DNA of 64,000 nt from Clostridium sp. BJN0013 (GCF_040939125.1 NZ_CP162495.1:2046001-2110000), one strand, 5' to 3'; counted from the stretch's first letter, positions 46,603-56,195 are shown. A program made the numbers and translations. Notes: generated by a model from the sequence alone, not told the origin.

Positions 46603-47637
46603 TTAAAAAACGGCTGGTACAGCAGTAAGTCCTTCTTCTTCATCAAACCCTAAAACAATATTCATATTTTGGATTGCCTGTCCCGCTGCTCCCTTTATCA
46701 TATTATCTAAACAAGATATAATTATAAGTTTATTGTTTTCGCCGTCATAATGTATGGAAATACAACAATAATTAGAAAGTCTTACATTGTTTATCTTCGA
46801 TACTTCTCCTAAAGGAAGGATTCTTACAAAAGGTTCATCTTTATAGAATTCACAATATTTTTGATGTATTTTTTCTATATTTATTAAACTTTTTGGAGTT
46901 GTGTATACTGTAGACAGAATACCCCTATTTATTGGAATTAAATGTGGAATAAAAGTAAGTTTTACCTCGTATTTTGATACACTATTTAAATTTTCCTCTA
47001 TTTCTGGAGTATGCCTGTGGTTTGCCACTTTATAAGCACTAAAACTCTCATTACAATTTACAAAATGACTACTTTCACTAAGACCTTTCCCCGCACCGGT
47101 TAATCCTGATTTACAATCTGCAATTATACCTTTTTCTTCTATTAATCCTTCAGAAATAAGAGGTAAAATACCGATTTGAACAGAAGTGGCATAACAGCCT
47201 GGATTTCCTATAATTTTGGATTTTCTTATATATTTTCTATTTAGCTCCGGAAGTCCATATACAGATCTTTCATGCAATTGGGGTATGAGAAAATTTTTGC
47301 CATACCACTTTTTATATGAAGATTCACTTTTAAATCTAAAATCTGCACCCATATCTATACATATTTTATCTTTGGCCACTGCCTTTTCTACAATAGGTTC
47401 ACTTACTCCGCTAGGCAAAGCCAAAAAAATCAAATCACTTTTTTCTATAACTTCGTCATCCTTTTCACATACAAGCTCTTTCAAATTGTAAAAACCTGGA
47501 TATATACTGCTAATGGATTTTCCCTGACAACTTGTAGAGGATATACCTGATATTTCAATTTTATTATGATTTGATAAAAGTCTTATCAATTCTGCTCCCA
47601 CATAACCAGTTCCTCCAACAACTCCTACTTGTACCAA
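46603..47637 (-). CDS. argC: N-acetyl-gamma-glutamyl-phosphate reductase
   Basis: 344 residues, TTG start with AAAAGGAGG upstream. NADP-binding GVVGGTGYVGAELIRLL, the catalytic Cys in GNPGCYATS, and the catalytic His in ANHRHTPEIE. First gene of the arginine operon. A terminator-like hairpin lies in its leader (47673-47715), suggesting regulation before the start codon. Confidence 0.95.
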   Translation of the reverse strand: MVQVGVVGGTGYVGAELIRLLSNHNKIEISGISSTSCQGKSISSIYPGFYNLKELVCEKDDEVIEKSDLIFLALPSGVSEPIVEKAVAKDKICIDMGADFRFKSESSYKKWYGKNFLIPQLHERSVYGLPELNRKYIRKSKIIGNPGCYATSVQIGILPLISEGLIEEKGIIADCKSGLTGAGKGLSESSHFVNCNESFSAYKVANHRHTPEIEENLNSVSKYEVKLTFIPHLIPINRGILSTVYTTPKSLINIEKIHQKYCEFYKDEPFVRILPLGEVSKINNVRLSNYCCISIHYDGENNKLIIISCLDNMIKGAAGQAIQNMNIVLGFDEEEGLTAVPAVF

Positions 47638-47672
47638 ATTAATTTGCCTCCTTTTAGATCATAATTGCCTAT

Positions 47673-47715
47673 AAAAATATAATAACTACATATTTTTTAA
47701 ATATGTAGTTATTAT
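47673..47715 (-). promoter_or_regulatory. Terminator-like hairpin in the arg operon leader
   Basis: A perfect 15-bp stem (47679-47693 and 47701-47715) with a 7-nt loop, followed on the minus strand by ATTTTTAT, ends ~35 bases before the argC start. The upstream gene has its own terminator (47911-47951), so this hairpin most likely acts within the arg leader as an attenuator or an ArgR-type dyad. Confidence 0.55.
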
Positions 47716-47849
47716 ATGACTTTATAAATAAATATGCAATATTTTTTATAAAAATTAATTTAATATTTTTTTATTACTTAAATAAAAAATAATATTTCAT
47801 ATTATTTTTATCTTAATGCAGAGTATATTTCATGTATATATTTATTTCA

Positions 47850-47888
47850 TCTTATAAGCAAACTCCACCTTAACCTTAGAAGAACTTA
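47850..47888 (-). repeat. Dispersed intergenic repeat, short copy
   Basis: TTATAAGCAAACTCCACC, TTAACCTTAGAAGAACTTA corresponds to the hairpin arm of the repeat family. It lies in the 345-bp gap before the arg operon. Confidence 0.5.
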
Positions 47889-47910
47889 ATTATAAATATA
47901 CAGTAATTGA

Positions 47911-47951
47911 AAAAAAAATAAAAGTTTTTATAAACTTGTAAAAACTTTTAT
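47911..47951 (-). terminator. Strong terminator of the YprB-like gene
   Basis: A 13-bp perfect stem (47918-47930 and 47939-47951) followed on the minus strand by seven or more T (47911-47917). About 30 bases after the stop at 47983. Confidence 0.88.
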
Positions 47952-47982
47952 ATCTTAAATATAATTATCAAACAGATAAACT

Positions 47983-48672
47983 CTATTTATTGCCCATAAA
48001 CACATTATTCCATTTTGTATATATATTAAACAAGCTTACTATATCCTGCTCATTGTATAATAATATTTTTTCTTTTTTTATCTGTGGCATTCTGTTTATA
48101 TACTCACTATCTTTAATTATTTTACTAAAAGTTTTAGCTAAATTTGAACCGCTTATAATTTTATCCTCTCTGGTGATTCCAAATTCTTTTTCCAATGATT
48201 TCAGTCCTATAGATTTATGGATTTCTTTTTCATATTGCTTTTGCAAATCCACACTTATAAAATGTTCTTCTATATTATTAAATTCCATATTATATTTTTC
48301 AAAAAGATAATTTATAACTGTAAAATCATTATTTCCTGAAAAAGTTACTATATACTTTTTATTTTCCCTAATCATATTTTCAAAGTATTCTTTAGCCAAT
48401 TTTAGTATCAATTTTGTATCTTTCCTATTTTCTATCATGTACTGTGTTACCTTTAGCACCTCATTCTTATAATCATAAAAACAGCAACCAAAAACACCTA
48501 TACATATAGGCTTTTTGTATATATAATGTTCTAAATCAAAAAATATAGCATCTCTAAAAATACATCTGCTTTCGTCTATCTTCAATGAATTTTCTATTAC
48601 AGGTTTTTCAACATCCACATCGTTAAGTCTTTCTATCATGCCACCACTCTTTTCCAATTCCTTTTTAACCAC
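47983..48672 (-). CDS. RNase H-like 3'-5' exonuclease, YprB-type (first copy)
   Basis: 229 residues of the RNase_H_2 (DEDD) group. FFDLEHYI gives the first Asp-Glu pair, FSGNNDFTVINYLF the second Asp, KSLEKEFGI the structural segment, and YNEQDIVSLFNIY the last Asp. A second, longer relative is at 50050-50847. Likely a nuclease for RNA or DNA; substrate unknown. The alternative start at M12 cannot be excluded. Confidence 0.75.
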   Translation of the reverse strand: MVKKELEKSGGMIERLNDVDVEKPVIENSLKIDESRCIFRDAIFFDLEHYIYKKPICIGVFGCCFYDYKNEVLKVTQYMIENRKDTKLILKLAKEYFENMIRENKKYIVTFSGNNDFTVINYLFEKYNMEFNNIEEHFISVDLQKQYEKEIHKSIGLKSLEKEFGITREDKIISGSNLAKTFSKIIKDSEYINRMPQIKKEKILLYNEQDIVSLFNIYTKWNNVFMGNK

Positions 48673-48713
48673 ACAGTTTTAATATAATTATATATAATAA
48701 AATTACATGCCAT

Positions 48714-49439
48714 TTAAATTTCCTTTATACAAGAAGCTCCAAGTTTATATATCATATCTTTTCTCTCAACTATTATCTTTACTCTGCTGCTCACCTTATC
48801 ATCTTCCAACACTTTTCTCAATAACTCTCTAGTAGGATTCACACAAACAGGATTTTTTACCATCTTCATCATAGAAAAATCACCTAAAGTATCTCCATAA
48901 GCATAACTTTTTTCTAAATCTATATTGTATTTTTTAGTTAACATCCTTATAGCTTTTTCTTTACTGATACTATCCCACATAGGAACTACCTCTCCTGTAT
49001 ATATATTATCCTTATTTCTTATATATACAGCTCCTACATAATCATCAAATCCATATTTAATTGCCATTTCTCTAACCAATTCTACAGGACTTCCAGATAC
49101 AGTCACTACTATGTGTTTACTTTCTTTATGCCACTTTAGCATATCTCTGGTATAAGAATATACCCTATCTCCCTTCTGAGCTACTACAGTTTTAGCTATA
49201 AATTCTATTTGAGATCTATGAAGTCCTTTTATAGCTTCTATATATATATTTGCCATTTTCAAAAGATAGTTATCATAATTCCCCTTTCTTTTATCCCATC
49301 TTTCATATTCAGGTTTTACTTCTTTATACCATCTTTCTCCAGGTATTATTTCATACTTCACTAATTTTTTAAAAACTTCTGTTATAAGACCTTCTCTATA
49401 TAAAGTACCGTCAATATCAAAAAAAGCTGCAATACTCAT
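48714..49439 (-). CDS. HAD-IB phosphatase (SerB-like)
   Basis: 241 residues from ATG 49439, where AAGGAG is at a normal distance (the first ATG of the pair at 49445 is too close). HAD motif I FFDIDGTLY (D-x-D), motif II VTVSGSP, motif III Lys in SKEKAIRML and motif IV YGDTLGDFSMM. HAD subfamily IB hydrolases include phosphoserine phosphatase and lysophosphatidate phosphatases. Substrate not determined. Confidence 0.88.
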   Translation of the reverse strand: MSIAAFFDIDGTLYREGLITEVFKKLVKYEIIPGERWYKEVKPEYERWDKRKGNYDNYLLKMANIYIEAIKGLHRSQIEFIAKTVVAQKGDRVYSYTRDMLKWHKESKHIVVTVSGSPVELVREMAIKYGFDDYVGAVYIRNKDNIYTGEVVPMWDSISKEKAIRMLTKKYNIDLEKSYAYGDTLGDFSMMKMVKNPVCVNPTRELLRKVLEDDKVSSRVKIIVERKDMIYKLGASCIKEI

Positions 49440-49572
49440 ATCCATTCTCCTTATATAATATATTATCAAAATTAAAATACACAATATTATTATCTTATAT
49501 GTTATGTATGTTAGTTTTGCAACTCTAATAAAAAAATATTAAATATATTTTTTTAAAGTCCTGATATTAAAA

Positions 49573-49950
49573 TCAAGACTTCTCAATTACATAATCCATT
49601 ATATCTCCAATGGAAACAATACCCTTTACCACATTTTTATCATCTATTATAGGAATGGCTACTATATTATTTTTTCTAATCCTTTTTGCTACAGTCATAA
49701 TATCCTCTTCACTTCGGGCCACAACTACATCCTTTGTCATTGCCCAATCCACAGGACAGGTATCATAATGCCCCTCTTCCATTAAAAATCTATATATATC
49801 TGCCTTTACTATCATACCAATCAGTTGTCCATCTTCATCAACTATAGGTGCTCCGTTTACATTATGAGTATCCATTATATCTAAAGCTTTACACAAACTA
49901 TCTTCCTTTTTTAACTTTACAATATCTGATTTCATTATTTCTTGAACCAT
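49573..49950 (-). CDS. CBS-pair protein
   Basis: 125 residues made of two CBS motifs (about 8-58 and 72-123): LCKALDIMDTHNVNGAPIVD and IMTVAKRIRKNNIVAIPIID. Stand-alone CBS pairs bind adenine nucleotides and regulate partners; the partner is not known. AAAGGAGGGG ribosome binding site. Confidence 0.9.
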   Translation of the reverse strand: MVQEIMKSDIVKLKKEDSLCKALDIMDTHNVNGAPIVDEDGQLIGMIVKADIYRFLMEEGHYDTCPVDWAMTKDVVVARSEEDIMTVAKRIRKNNIVAIPIIDDKNVVKGIVSIGDIMDYVIEKS

Positions 49951-50049
49951 AACAACACCCCTCCTTTTCTTAATTATACAATGTTTTTTCTAAAAAGTCT
50001 AAAAATTTCCCAAAAGTTAAATGCATTATTAATTTGAATTAAATATTCA

Positions 50050-50847
50050 TTAATAACTACCATTTATAATATTGTCAAATTTTTCTACATCCTTTTCTCC
50101 TTTTATTAGGTAATCTATAATTTGTGATGCAACTCTTTTGGATATTTTTTCAAATTGTATATTTAAATTTACATTATTTTTCTTTAAAAGAATTTTTAAG
50201 TATCTTTTTTGCTTTTCTGTAATACAGTTTTCTCTCACCAGTAATTTATCATTCCTTATTTTAAAAGCAAATTCGTGTATTTTAGGTAAATTTAAAACAT
50301 CTTCATAATTATGAAGCATTATTGTATATTTTATACTATCAGTATTAGACTTTAAAAATTCTTTATATAAATCTACACTAATTCTTCCATCTATTTTATC
50401 CTCTCTGTTTATACCCAAATACTTTTCCACAGTCTTTAAATTACATCTCTCCATACCCAGCTGTTTGTAATAAGGTCTTATAAGTCTGTATAAATCCACA
50501 TGATATTTAGGAAACTCAAAGTATATGTTATTCCGGTGCATTCTCTCTTTTATAAAAGGTTCATCAAAGGCTATTCCATTATAAGAACACCATTTATCAT
50601 ATTTTAATATATCCATACCAAAATTATATAATACTTCATTTTCATCCTGTATACTATCTGCAAAATACTGTTTTATCGCCAATTTATTTTTATCAATAAA
50701 CCTTCCAAGGGATATAAGTATTATGTTATCACATTCTCTATCGAAACCAGTTGTTTCTATATCAAAATAGGCTATACTTTTCATGTCACAACTTGAAAAT
50801 GCATTACTTTCTACATTTACCAGACGATCATATTCTCTAATTTCCAT
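50050..50847 (-). CDS. RNase H-like 3'-5' exonuclease, YprB-type (second copy)
   Basis: 265 residues. DEDD nuclease with AYFDIETTGFD (DxE), CSYNGIAFDEPFIKERM (Asp), and NYEDVLNLPKI (Asp near the end of the fold), followed by a ~60-residue basic C-terminal tail (KQKRYLKILLKKNNVNLN). Resembles B. subtilis YprB. The Shine-Dalgarno is 25 bases from the ATG, with a small hairpin between. Paralog at 47983-48672. Confidence 0.8.
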   Translation of the reverse strand: MEIREYDRLVNVESNAFSSCDMKSIAYFDIETTGFDRECDNIILISLGRFIDKNKLAIKQYFADSIQDENEVLYNFGMDILKYDKWCSYNGIAFDEPFIKERMHRNNIYFEFPKYHVDLYRLIRPYYKQLGMERCNLKTVEKYLGINREDKIDGRISVDLYKEFLKSNTDSIKYTIMLHNYEDVLNLPKIHEFAFKIRNDKLLVRENCITEKQKRYLKILLKKNNVNLNIQFEKISKRVASQIIDYLIKGEKDVEKFDNIINGSY

Positions 50848-50880
50848 AATATATGTTACTTTAACGTAACTTCTCCTTTC
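50845..50880 (-). promoter_or_regulatory. Shine-Dalgarno separated from ATG by a hairpin
   Basis: GAAAGGAGA (50872-50880) is followed on the minus strand by GTTAC/GTAAC (50855-50870) and then the ATG (50845-50847). No alternative start lies at a normal distance. Same arrangement as at 15070-15107. Confidence 0.45.
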
Positions 50881-50985
50881 TATATTATCTGATTATCCAA
50901 GGGAATATCAATATTTATCCTACCATCAGTGGGCTTGAGATTCAAACACCTGACAATCTTTCAATAAAATATTTAAAATTCTCAT

Positions 50986-52686
50986 TTACATCTTTTCTAC
51001 TACTTCTATTCCCATTAAATTTAATCCATTCTTTAATACTTGACAGGTACATTTTACCAAAGACAATCTAGCCCTTTTAGTATCCTCATCCACTGCATTT
51101 ATAATACTATGGGCATTGTAAAACTTATTAAAACCTTTAGCCACATCTATTACATACCTAGTTACTACAAATGGCTCCAGTCTATTTATAGCCTTTAAGA
51201 TAGCTTTATTAAAACTCTCCAGTGTCTTTATAAGTTCAAATTCTTCCTTACTACCCAATTTACTATAATCCATCTGCTTTTTATCATAATCCGTCTCTTT
51301 AGCTTTCCTGAGTATACTCTTTCCTCTTGCATAGCTATATTGAACATAAGGACCAGTTTCTCCTTCAAAACTTAACATTTCATTCCAATCAAATACTATA
51401 TCTTTTTCTCTGTTATTTTTTAGATAGGTAAATATTACAGCTCCTATACCAATCTTTTTAGCTACCTCTTCTTTATTTTCAAGTTCAGGATTTTTTTCAT
51501 TTATTATCTCAAGAGTTCTCTCTACAGATTTATTTAATAGATCTTCTAGAAATATTACATCTCCTTTTCTTGTAGAAAGTTTTTTATTTGCAAATCTAAC
51601 CAGTCCAAAACCTACATGTTTACATGAATCTGCCCAATCTTTACCCATTAACTTAAGGGTGGTAAATACCTGCTTGAAATGAAGCGATTGGTCAAGACCC
51701 ACTACATATATACTCTTATAAAAATCATAGGTTTTTTTCCTATATATAGCTGCGGCTAAATCCCGGGTAGCATATATAGTCGTTCCATCTGATTTTTTTA
51801 CAATACAAGGCGGTATATTGTATTCATCTAAAATTACAACTTTTGCACCATTACTTTCCACGAGAAGTCCTTTTTTATCTATTTCTTCTATAACTGCATC
51901 CATTTTATCCGTATAAAAACTCTCTCCTGCATAGGAATCAAAATCTACCTTTAATAAATCATATACTTTTTTAAATTCTCTAAGACTTAAATCTTTAAAT
52001 TTTTTCCAAAGTTTAATTTCTTTTTCAGATCCATCTTCCAATTTTTTGAAATACATTCTACCCTCTTCATTAAGTGAAGGATCTTTTTCTGCTTCTTCAT
52101 GGAACTTTACATATATTCTTAAAAGTTCTTTTATAGGATCTTTATTAAGATCTTCCTCATTACACCATCTATTATAAGCCGCTATAAGTTTTCCAAATTG
52201 AGTTCCCCAGTCTCCCAAATGGTTTATTCTTGTACAATTATACCCTTGAAAACTTATCATGTTATATAGAGCATTTCCTATAGAGGTACTAAAAAGATGT
52301 CCTACATGGAAAGGTTTTGCAATGTTAGGCGATGAATATTCTATAACTATATTTTTCCCTTCTCCCATGCTTGAACTTCCATAACTATCTCCCTTTAATA
52401 GTATTTCTTCTAAAGTATATTTAGTAAATATTTTTTTATCTATAAAAAAATTTACATAAGGTCCTAAATTTTCAATGTTTTCAAAGTACTTACTATGTAA
52501 TTTATCTTTTAATTCCTTAGAAATTATATTTGGTGCCTTTTTCAATACTTTTGCCAATTGAAAACATGGAAATGCATAATCTCCCATTTCAGGTTTTGGC
52601 GGTATTTCTATTAAATTTTCTATAAAATTTAATTCCAAATCTATATTTTTCTTAATCTCTTCTGCCACTAACTTTTTAAAATCCAT
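50986..52686 (-). CDS. argS: Arginyl-tRNA synthetase
   Basis: 566 residues, class I. The HIGH signature reads HVGH ([13 protein letters not shown], about residue 126), and the KMSKS-like loop is LSTRKGD. N-terminal Add-1 tRNA-binding domain and C-terminal DALR anticodon-binding domain ([19 protein letters not shown]) are complete. Leader region contains a dispersed repeat and a separate promoter-terminator unit. Confidence 0.97.
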   Translation of the reverse strand: MDFKKLVAEEIKKNIDLELNFIENLIEIPPKPEMGDYAFPCFQLAKVLKKAPNIISKELKDKLHSKYFENIENLGPYVNFFIDKKIFTKYTLEEILLKGDSYGSSSMGEGKNIVIEYSSPNIAKPFHVGHLFSTSIGNALYNMISFQGYNCTRINHLGDWGTQFGKLIAAYNRWCNEEDLNKDPIKELLRIYVKFHEEAEKDPSLNEEGRMYFKKLEDGSEKEIKLWKKFKDLSLREFKKVYDLLKVDFDSYAGESFYTDKMDAVIEEIDKKGLLVESNGAKVVILDEYNIPPCIVKKSDGTTIYATRDLAAAIYRKKTYDFYKSIYVVGLDQSLHFKQVFTTLKLMGKDWADSCKHVGFGLVRFANKKLSTRKGDVIFLEDLLNKSVERTLEIINEKNPELENKEEVAKKIGIGAVIFTYLKNNREKDIVFDWNEMLSFEGETGPYVQYSYARGKSILRKAKETDYDKKQMDYSKLGSKEEFELIKTLESFNKAILKAINRLEPFVVTRYVIDVAKGFNKFYNAHSIINAVDEDTKRARLSLVKCTCQVLKNGLNLMGIEVVEKM

Positions 52687-52710
52687 ATTAACAGTTAAAT
52701 AAGTATACCT

Positions 52711-52863
52711 TTATCCGAAGGCTACCCTTACTATACCTCACCCCAGCTTATTCAACCTAGGGGATTGGCACTGCTACGCCTTTGGATAAGTTCCTCTAAG
52801 GTTTAGATGAAAAAAGCATCTCTTTATGTGCAAACTCCACCTGAACCTAAGAATCACTTGATT
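52711..52863 (-). repeat. Dispersed intergenic repeat, full copy
   Basis: TTATCCGAAGGCTACCCTTA, GGCACTGCTACGCCTTTGG, then CCTCTAAGGTTTAGATG with CAAACTCCACCTGAACCTAA and GAATCACTTGATT. It lies directly upstream of argS. CCCC/GGGG pairing in the second module (52740-52763) keeps the fold although the bases differ from other copies. Confidence 0.8.
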
Positions 52864-52937
52864 TAACACTTTTCATCTCCTCTCCTATTTCTATTCTTTT
52901 AAACAAGAATTAAAAACCACAAGTTGCTATATAATAT

Positions 52938-52968
52938 AAAAAACCGCCTCTTTTATCTTAAGAGACGG
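52938..52968 (-). terminator. Strong terminator between galE and argS
   Basis: CCGTCTCTTA and TAAAAGAGGCGG arms (52944-52955 and 52959-52968) form a ~10-bp stem with one G-T pair, followed by TTTTTT on the minus strand. Confidence 0.85.
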
Positions 52969-53091
52969 CCTCCTCCTATCACGATATTTAAATAATAGGT
53001 ATACAGCCTATCTATTACATTTCTAGTTTATAACACCTCATATTCTTCATAACTTATATAGATGTTATTTAATAAAATCATACACAACTTA
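52938..53091 (-). ncRNA. Candidate small RNA or orphan leader between galE and argS
   Basis: A consensus promoter (53098-53127) and a strong terminator (52938-52968) bracket about 150 nt with no convincing gene. The 5' part can pair GATGTAAG with a later AACATC, and GGAGGAGG precedes the terminator stem. It does not show T-box landmarks. It ends ~250 bp before argS. Confidence 0.45.
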
Positions 53092-53097
53092 CATCTT

Positions 53098-53127
53098 ATT
53101 ATATTACTACTAACATTTTTTTGTCAA
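53098..53127 (-). promoter_or_regulatory. Consensus sigma-A promoter between galE and argS
   Basis: On the minus strand TTGACA (53122-53127), 18-bp spacer, TATAAT (53098-53103). Transcription would run towards the terminator at 52938-52968 and argS. Confidence 0.75.
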
Positions 53128-53172
53128 TATATAAATTTTAGTGTTTTTCATGTTTTAACCATTAATATTACT

Positions 53173-54159
53173 TTACTTTTCAAATCCATATAGGTGATTT
53201 TTATGCCATTTCCATGCAGTTTCAATAATTGTCTCAAGTGAATTATACTTTGGCTTCCAATGAAGCTCTTCTTCAGCTTTTTTAGAAGAAGCTATAAGTA
53301 CTGCCGGATCTCCTTCTCTTCTAGGTGCAATTTCAGCTTTTATTTTCTGTCCAGTTACTTCTCGTGAAGCTTCAATTACTTCTTTTACAGAAAAACCCCT
53401 ACCATTACCTAAATTATAAATTTTACTTTCCTCATCCTCAATAATTTTATCCAATGCTAGAAGATGAGCATTAGCTAAATCCATAACATGAACATAATCC
53501 CTGACACAAGTTCCATCTTTTGTATTATAATTATCTCCAAATATAAATATTTTATCTCTCTTTTTTAAAGCCACCTGAAGTATTATAGGAATCAAGTGTG
53601 TTTCAGGGTCATGATCTTCTCCTATAAGTCCTGAAATATGTGCACCTGCCGCATTGAAATATCTTAGTGCAGCATATTTTATACCATATGCCCTATCACT
53701 CCATTTTAACAACTTTTCTACCGTAAGCTTGGATTCTCCATAGGGATTAGTGGGATATGTTGAATCATCTTCAAAAATAGGTATGTTTTTAGGCTCTCCA
53801 TAAGTTGCAGCAGTAGAAGAAAATACAATATATTTTACTTCATATTTTCTCATAGACTTTAATAAGTTCAAAGTACCTCCTACATTATTTTCAAAATACT
53901 TAAGTGGTTCCGATACACTTTCTCCCACCAGAGAATAAGCCGCAAAATCTATTACTGACTCAATTTTATTTTCTTTAAAAACCTTATCTACTGCACTTTC
54001 ATCTCGCAAATCTCCGTAGTAAATTTTACCTCCTAATACAGCAGGCTTATGTCCTTTTTCAAAGTTATCCAATACTACAATTTCTTTTCCTCTTTCCAAA
54101 AGTTCTACTACCATATGGCTACCTATATACCCTGCTCCCCCACAAACTAGAATTGACAT
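53173..54159 (-). CDS. galE: UDP-glucose 4-epimerase
   Basis: 328 residues from ATG 54159 (GGAGG 7 bases upstream). Rossmann motif CGGAGYIGSHMV, the SSTAATYG segment with the catalytic Ser/Thr, and the Tyr-Lys pair in NPYGESKLTVE. The C-terminal half keeps KDGTCVRDYVHV. Interconverts UDP-glucose and UDP-galactose with tightly bound NAD. Alone, without other Leloir genes. Confidence 0.95.
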   Translation of the reverse strand: MSILVCGGAGYIGSHMVVELLERGKEIVVLDNFEKGHKPAVLGGKIYYGDLRDESAVDKVFKENKIESVIDFAAYSLVGESVSEPLKYFENNVGGTLNLLKSMRKYEVKYIVFSSTAATYGEPKNIPIFEDDSTYPTNPYGESKLTVEKLLKWSDRAYGIKYAALRYFNAAGAHISGLIGEDHDPETHLIPIILQVALKKRDKIFIFGDNYNTKDGTCVRDYVHVMDLANAHLLALDKIIEDEESKIYNLGNGRGFSVKEVIEASREVTGQKIKAEIAPRREGDPAVLIASSKKAEEELHWKPKYNSLETIIETAWKWHKNHLYGFEK

Positions 54160-54624
54160 TTTAAAACCTCCAATATAAAACATAGTAGTCTATTTATTAT
54201 ATATTCTACTACAATTATTTTTCAATTTGTGTTAATAAAGGATTAAACTATAAATTTATATATTCACAAATAGAACAGACTATGTTTTTATATTTAGCTT
54301 CCTTCAATCCTTTATAATTCCTTATTTGACGATACATTTATTCTTTTTTTATTTCATCTTCCATTTTGCTTATTTACAAATAAGTAATAATTTTTCTACT
54401 TGTAGGCTAAACATTTTCCTGATATTCCCGGTTCTGTCATCCTTACAGTATTTAATACAACATTAACTTCTCTTTCATTTAAAAGAGCTTATTAATATAT
54501 TAAAAATAAAAGATGTAATAAAAATCATTTGATTTCCGTCACATTTTAAATATTAAAATACAAATAAAAACTGCCAGAGAATATAAACATCCTCTGACAG
54601 TCGGGCAATTAATTAAATTATTGA
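54160..54624. other. 465-bp spacer upstream of galE
   Basis: AT-rich. It holds the terminator of the permease gene (54570-54602) and presumably the galE promoter. A minus-strand open stretch (about 54490-54400) reads EVNVVLNTVRMTEPG without a start and stops soon; it may be a gene remnant, but I cannot identify it. Confidence 0.4.
54570..54602 (-). terminator. Terminator of the amino acid permease gene
   Basis: CTGCCAGAG and CTCTGACAG arms with wobble pairs, followed on the minus strand by TTTTTATTTG, 23 bases after the stop. Confidence 0.85.
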
Positions 54625-56070
54625 TTATAATTTAATTTCTTTTTCAATACTGTCAAAATCTACTTCTTTCAAATCTATTACTTTAGTCTTATATTTTTTC
54701 TTATACCATATCCATAGCCCTAAGAATAGTGGAAGCCCTATATAAGACGAAACTACTCCACTCCAATCTATATTGTTAGCTTCAAAATAAGTAATACCTT
54801 GTCCCAAGATAACTATAATGCAAAGCACCAATGCTATTATAGGTCCTAAAGGAAATAATTTAGCCTTATATTTTAATCTTCCAAAATCCCTATTTTGAGC
54901 AACATAAGCTTTTCTAAAACGATAATGGCAAATTGCTATACCAAGCCATGCTACAAATCCTGCAAGACCTGAAGCTGCTACCAGCCAAACATACACTGTA
55001 CTTTCGGCATAAAGCCCTGTTAAAAAACATGCAGATGCCACTATTGTTGTAAGTATCAATGAATTTACAGGTACTCCTCTTGAATTAACTTTCGCCAGCC
55101 AGGCAGGTGCTTTCTTATCTTTAGCCATAGAATACAACATTCTAGTTGAGGCATACATTCCAGAGTTTCCTGCTGACAGCACTGAAGTCAATATAACCGC
55201 ATTCATAAGAGATGCAGCTCCTGCTATACCAGCCTTTTTAAATACCAAAGTAAAAGGACTTGTATCAACTCCTGCATTCATATACGGAATTATGGCACCT
55301 ACTACAAATATTGTTCCTATATAAAATATTAGTATTCTCCAAAATATACTATTAATAGCTTTCGGTATGGTCTTTTCTGGATTTTCGCTTTCTCCCGCAG
55401 CTATACCTACTAATTCAGTACCCTGGAAAGAAAAACCTGCAATCAAAAATACTAGGAATATAGATTTAAAGCCTCCTACAAAAGGTGCTTCTCCTACTGT
55501 AAAATTTTTAAGTCCTACTGGATTTCCATTAAATATACCTATAATAGTTGCTACTCCTACTAATATAAAAACGATAACGGTTACTACTTTGATGCCTGCA
55601 AACCAAAATTCCGATTCTCCATAGGCTTTTGCAGATAATAAATTTAATAAAACTATTACAGCTAAGAAACACACACTCCACACAATAGCTGGTACACCTG
55701 GCAACCAATATTTCATTATAAGTGCTCCTGCTACCATTTCTGCAGCTACAGTTATTGCCCAATTGTACCAATAATTCCATCCTAATGCAAATCCTAAAGC
55801 CGGATCTACAAATTTAGTGGCATAAACACCAAAAGAGCCTGAAACCGGCATATAAGTAGCCATTTCTCCTAAGCCAGTCATTAAAAAATAAACCATAATT
55901 CCTATACAACCATAAGCTACCAGCGCTCCTCCAGGACCTGCCTGATTAATAGTAGCACCTAATGCTAAAAATATTCCTGTTCCAATAGCTCCTCCTATGG
56001 CAATCATATTTAAATGTCTAGCTTTAAGCCCTCTTTTTAGTTCATTAGTTTGCTCTACTGAGCTTTCCAT
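54625..56070 (-). CDS. lysP: Amino acid permease, lysine-specific type
   Basis: 481 residues from ATG 56070 (AAGGGGGAG upstream). APC/AAT-family transporter with 12 transmembrane helices: MIAIGGAIGTGIFLALG (helix 1), GLGEMATYMPVSGSF, FQGTELVGIAAGE and SAGNSGMYASTRMLYSMAKD. A lysine riboswitch precedes it (56196-56360), so lysine is the likely substrate and the gene is switched off when lysine is ample. Confidence 0.92.
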   Translation of the reverse strand: MESSVEQTNELKRGLKARHLNMIAIGGAIGTGIFLALGATINQAGPGGALVAYGCIGIMVYFLMTGLGEMATYMPVSGSFGVYATKFVDPALGFALGWNYWYNWAITVAAEMVAGALIMKYWLPGVPAIVWSVCFLAVIVLLNLLSAKAYGESEFWFAGIKVVTVIVFILVGVATIIGIFNGNPVGLKNFTVGEAPFVGGFKSIFLVFLIAGFSFQGTELVGIAAGESENPEKTIPKAINSIFWRILIFYIGTIFVVGAIIPYMNAGVDTSPFTLVFKKAGIAGAASLMNAVILTSVLSAGNSGMYASTRMLYSMAKDKKAPAWLAKVNSRGVPVNSLILTTIVASACFLTGLYAESTVYVWLVAASGLAGFVAWLGIAICHYRFRKAYVAQNRDFGRLKYKAKLFPLGPIIALVLCIIVILGQGITYFEANNIDWSGVVSSYIGLPLFLGLWIWYKKKYKTKVIDLKEVDFDSIEKEIKL

Positions 56071-56130
56071 TTTTTTCTCCCCCTTATCGGTATCAAAATC
56101 CCCATAAGTAAAGTAAGTAAGATAAACATA

Positions 56131-56160
56131 AAAATAGCCTTGAGAGTGTACACCCAAGGT
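56131..56160 (-). terminator. Expression-platform terminator of the lysine riboswitch
   Basis: CCTTGGGTG and CACTCTCAAGG arms (56138-56159) are followed on the minus strand by CTATTTTTATG, before the lysP ribosome binding site. It would form when lysine is bound. Confidence 0.75.
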
Positions 56161-56195
56161 TATAAATATAAAGATATATTAATTCCACAATGAAT

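Noticed and set aside
52938-53127. T-box leader for argS
   Set aside because: The terminator fits, but I find no GGTGG-ACC antiterminator motif or specifier-loop landmarks.
54400-54490. Minus-strand open stretch reading EVNVVLNTVRMTEPG
   Set aside because: No start codon, early stop on both sides; possible remnant only.
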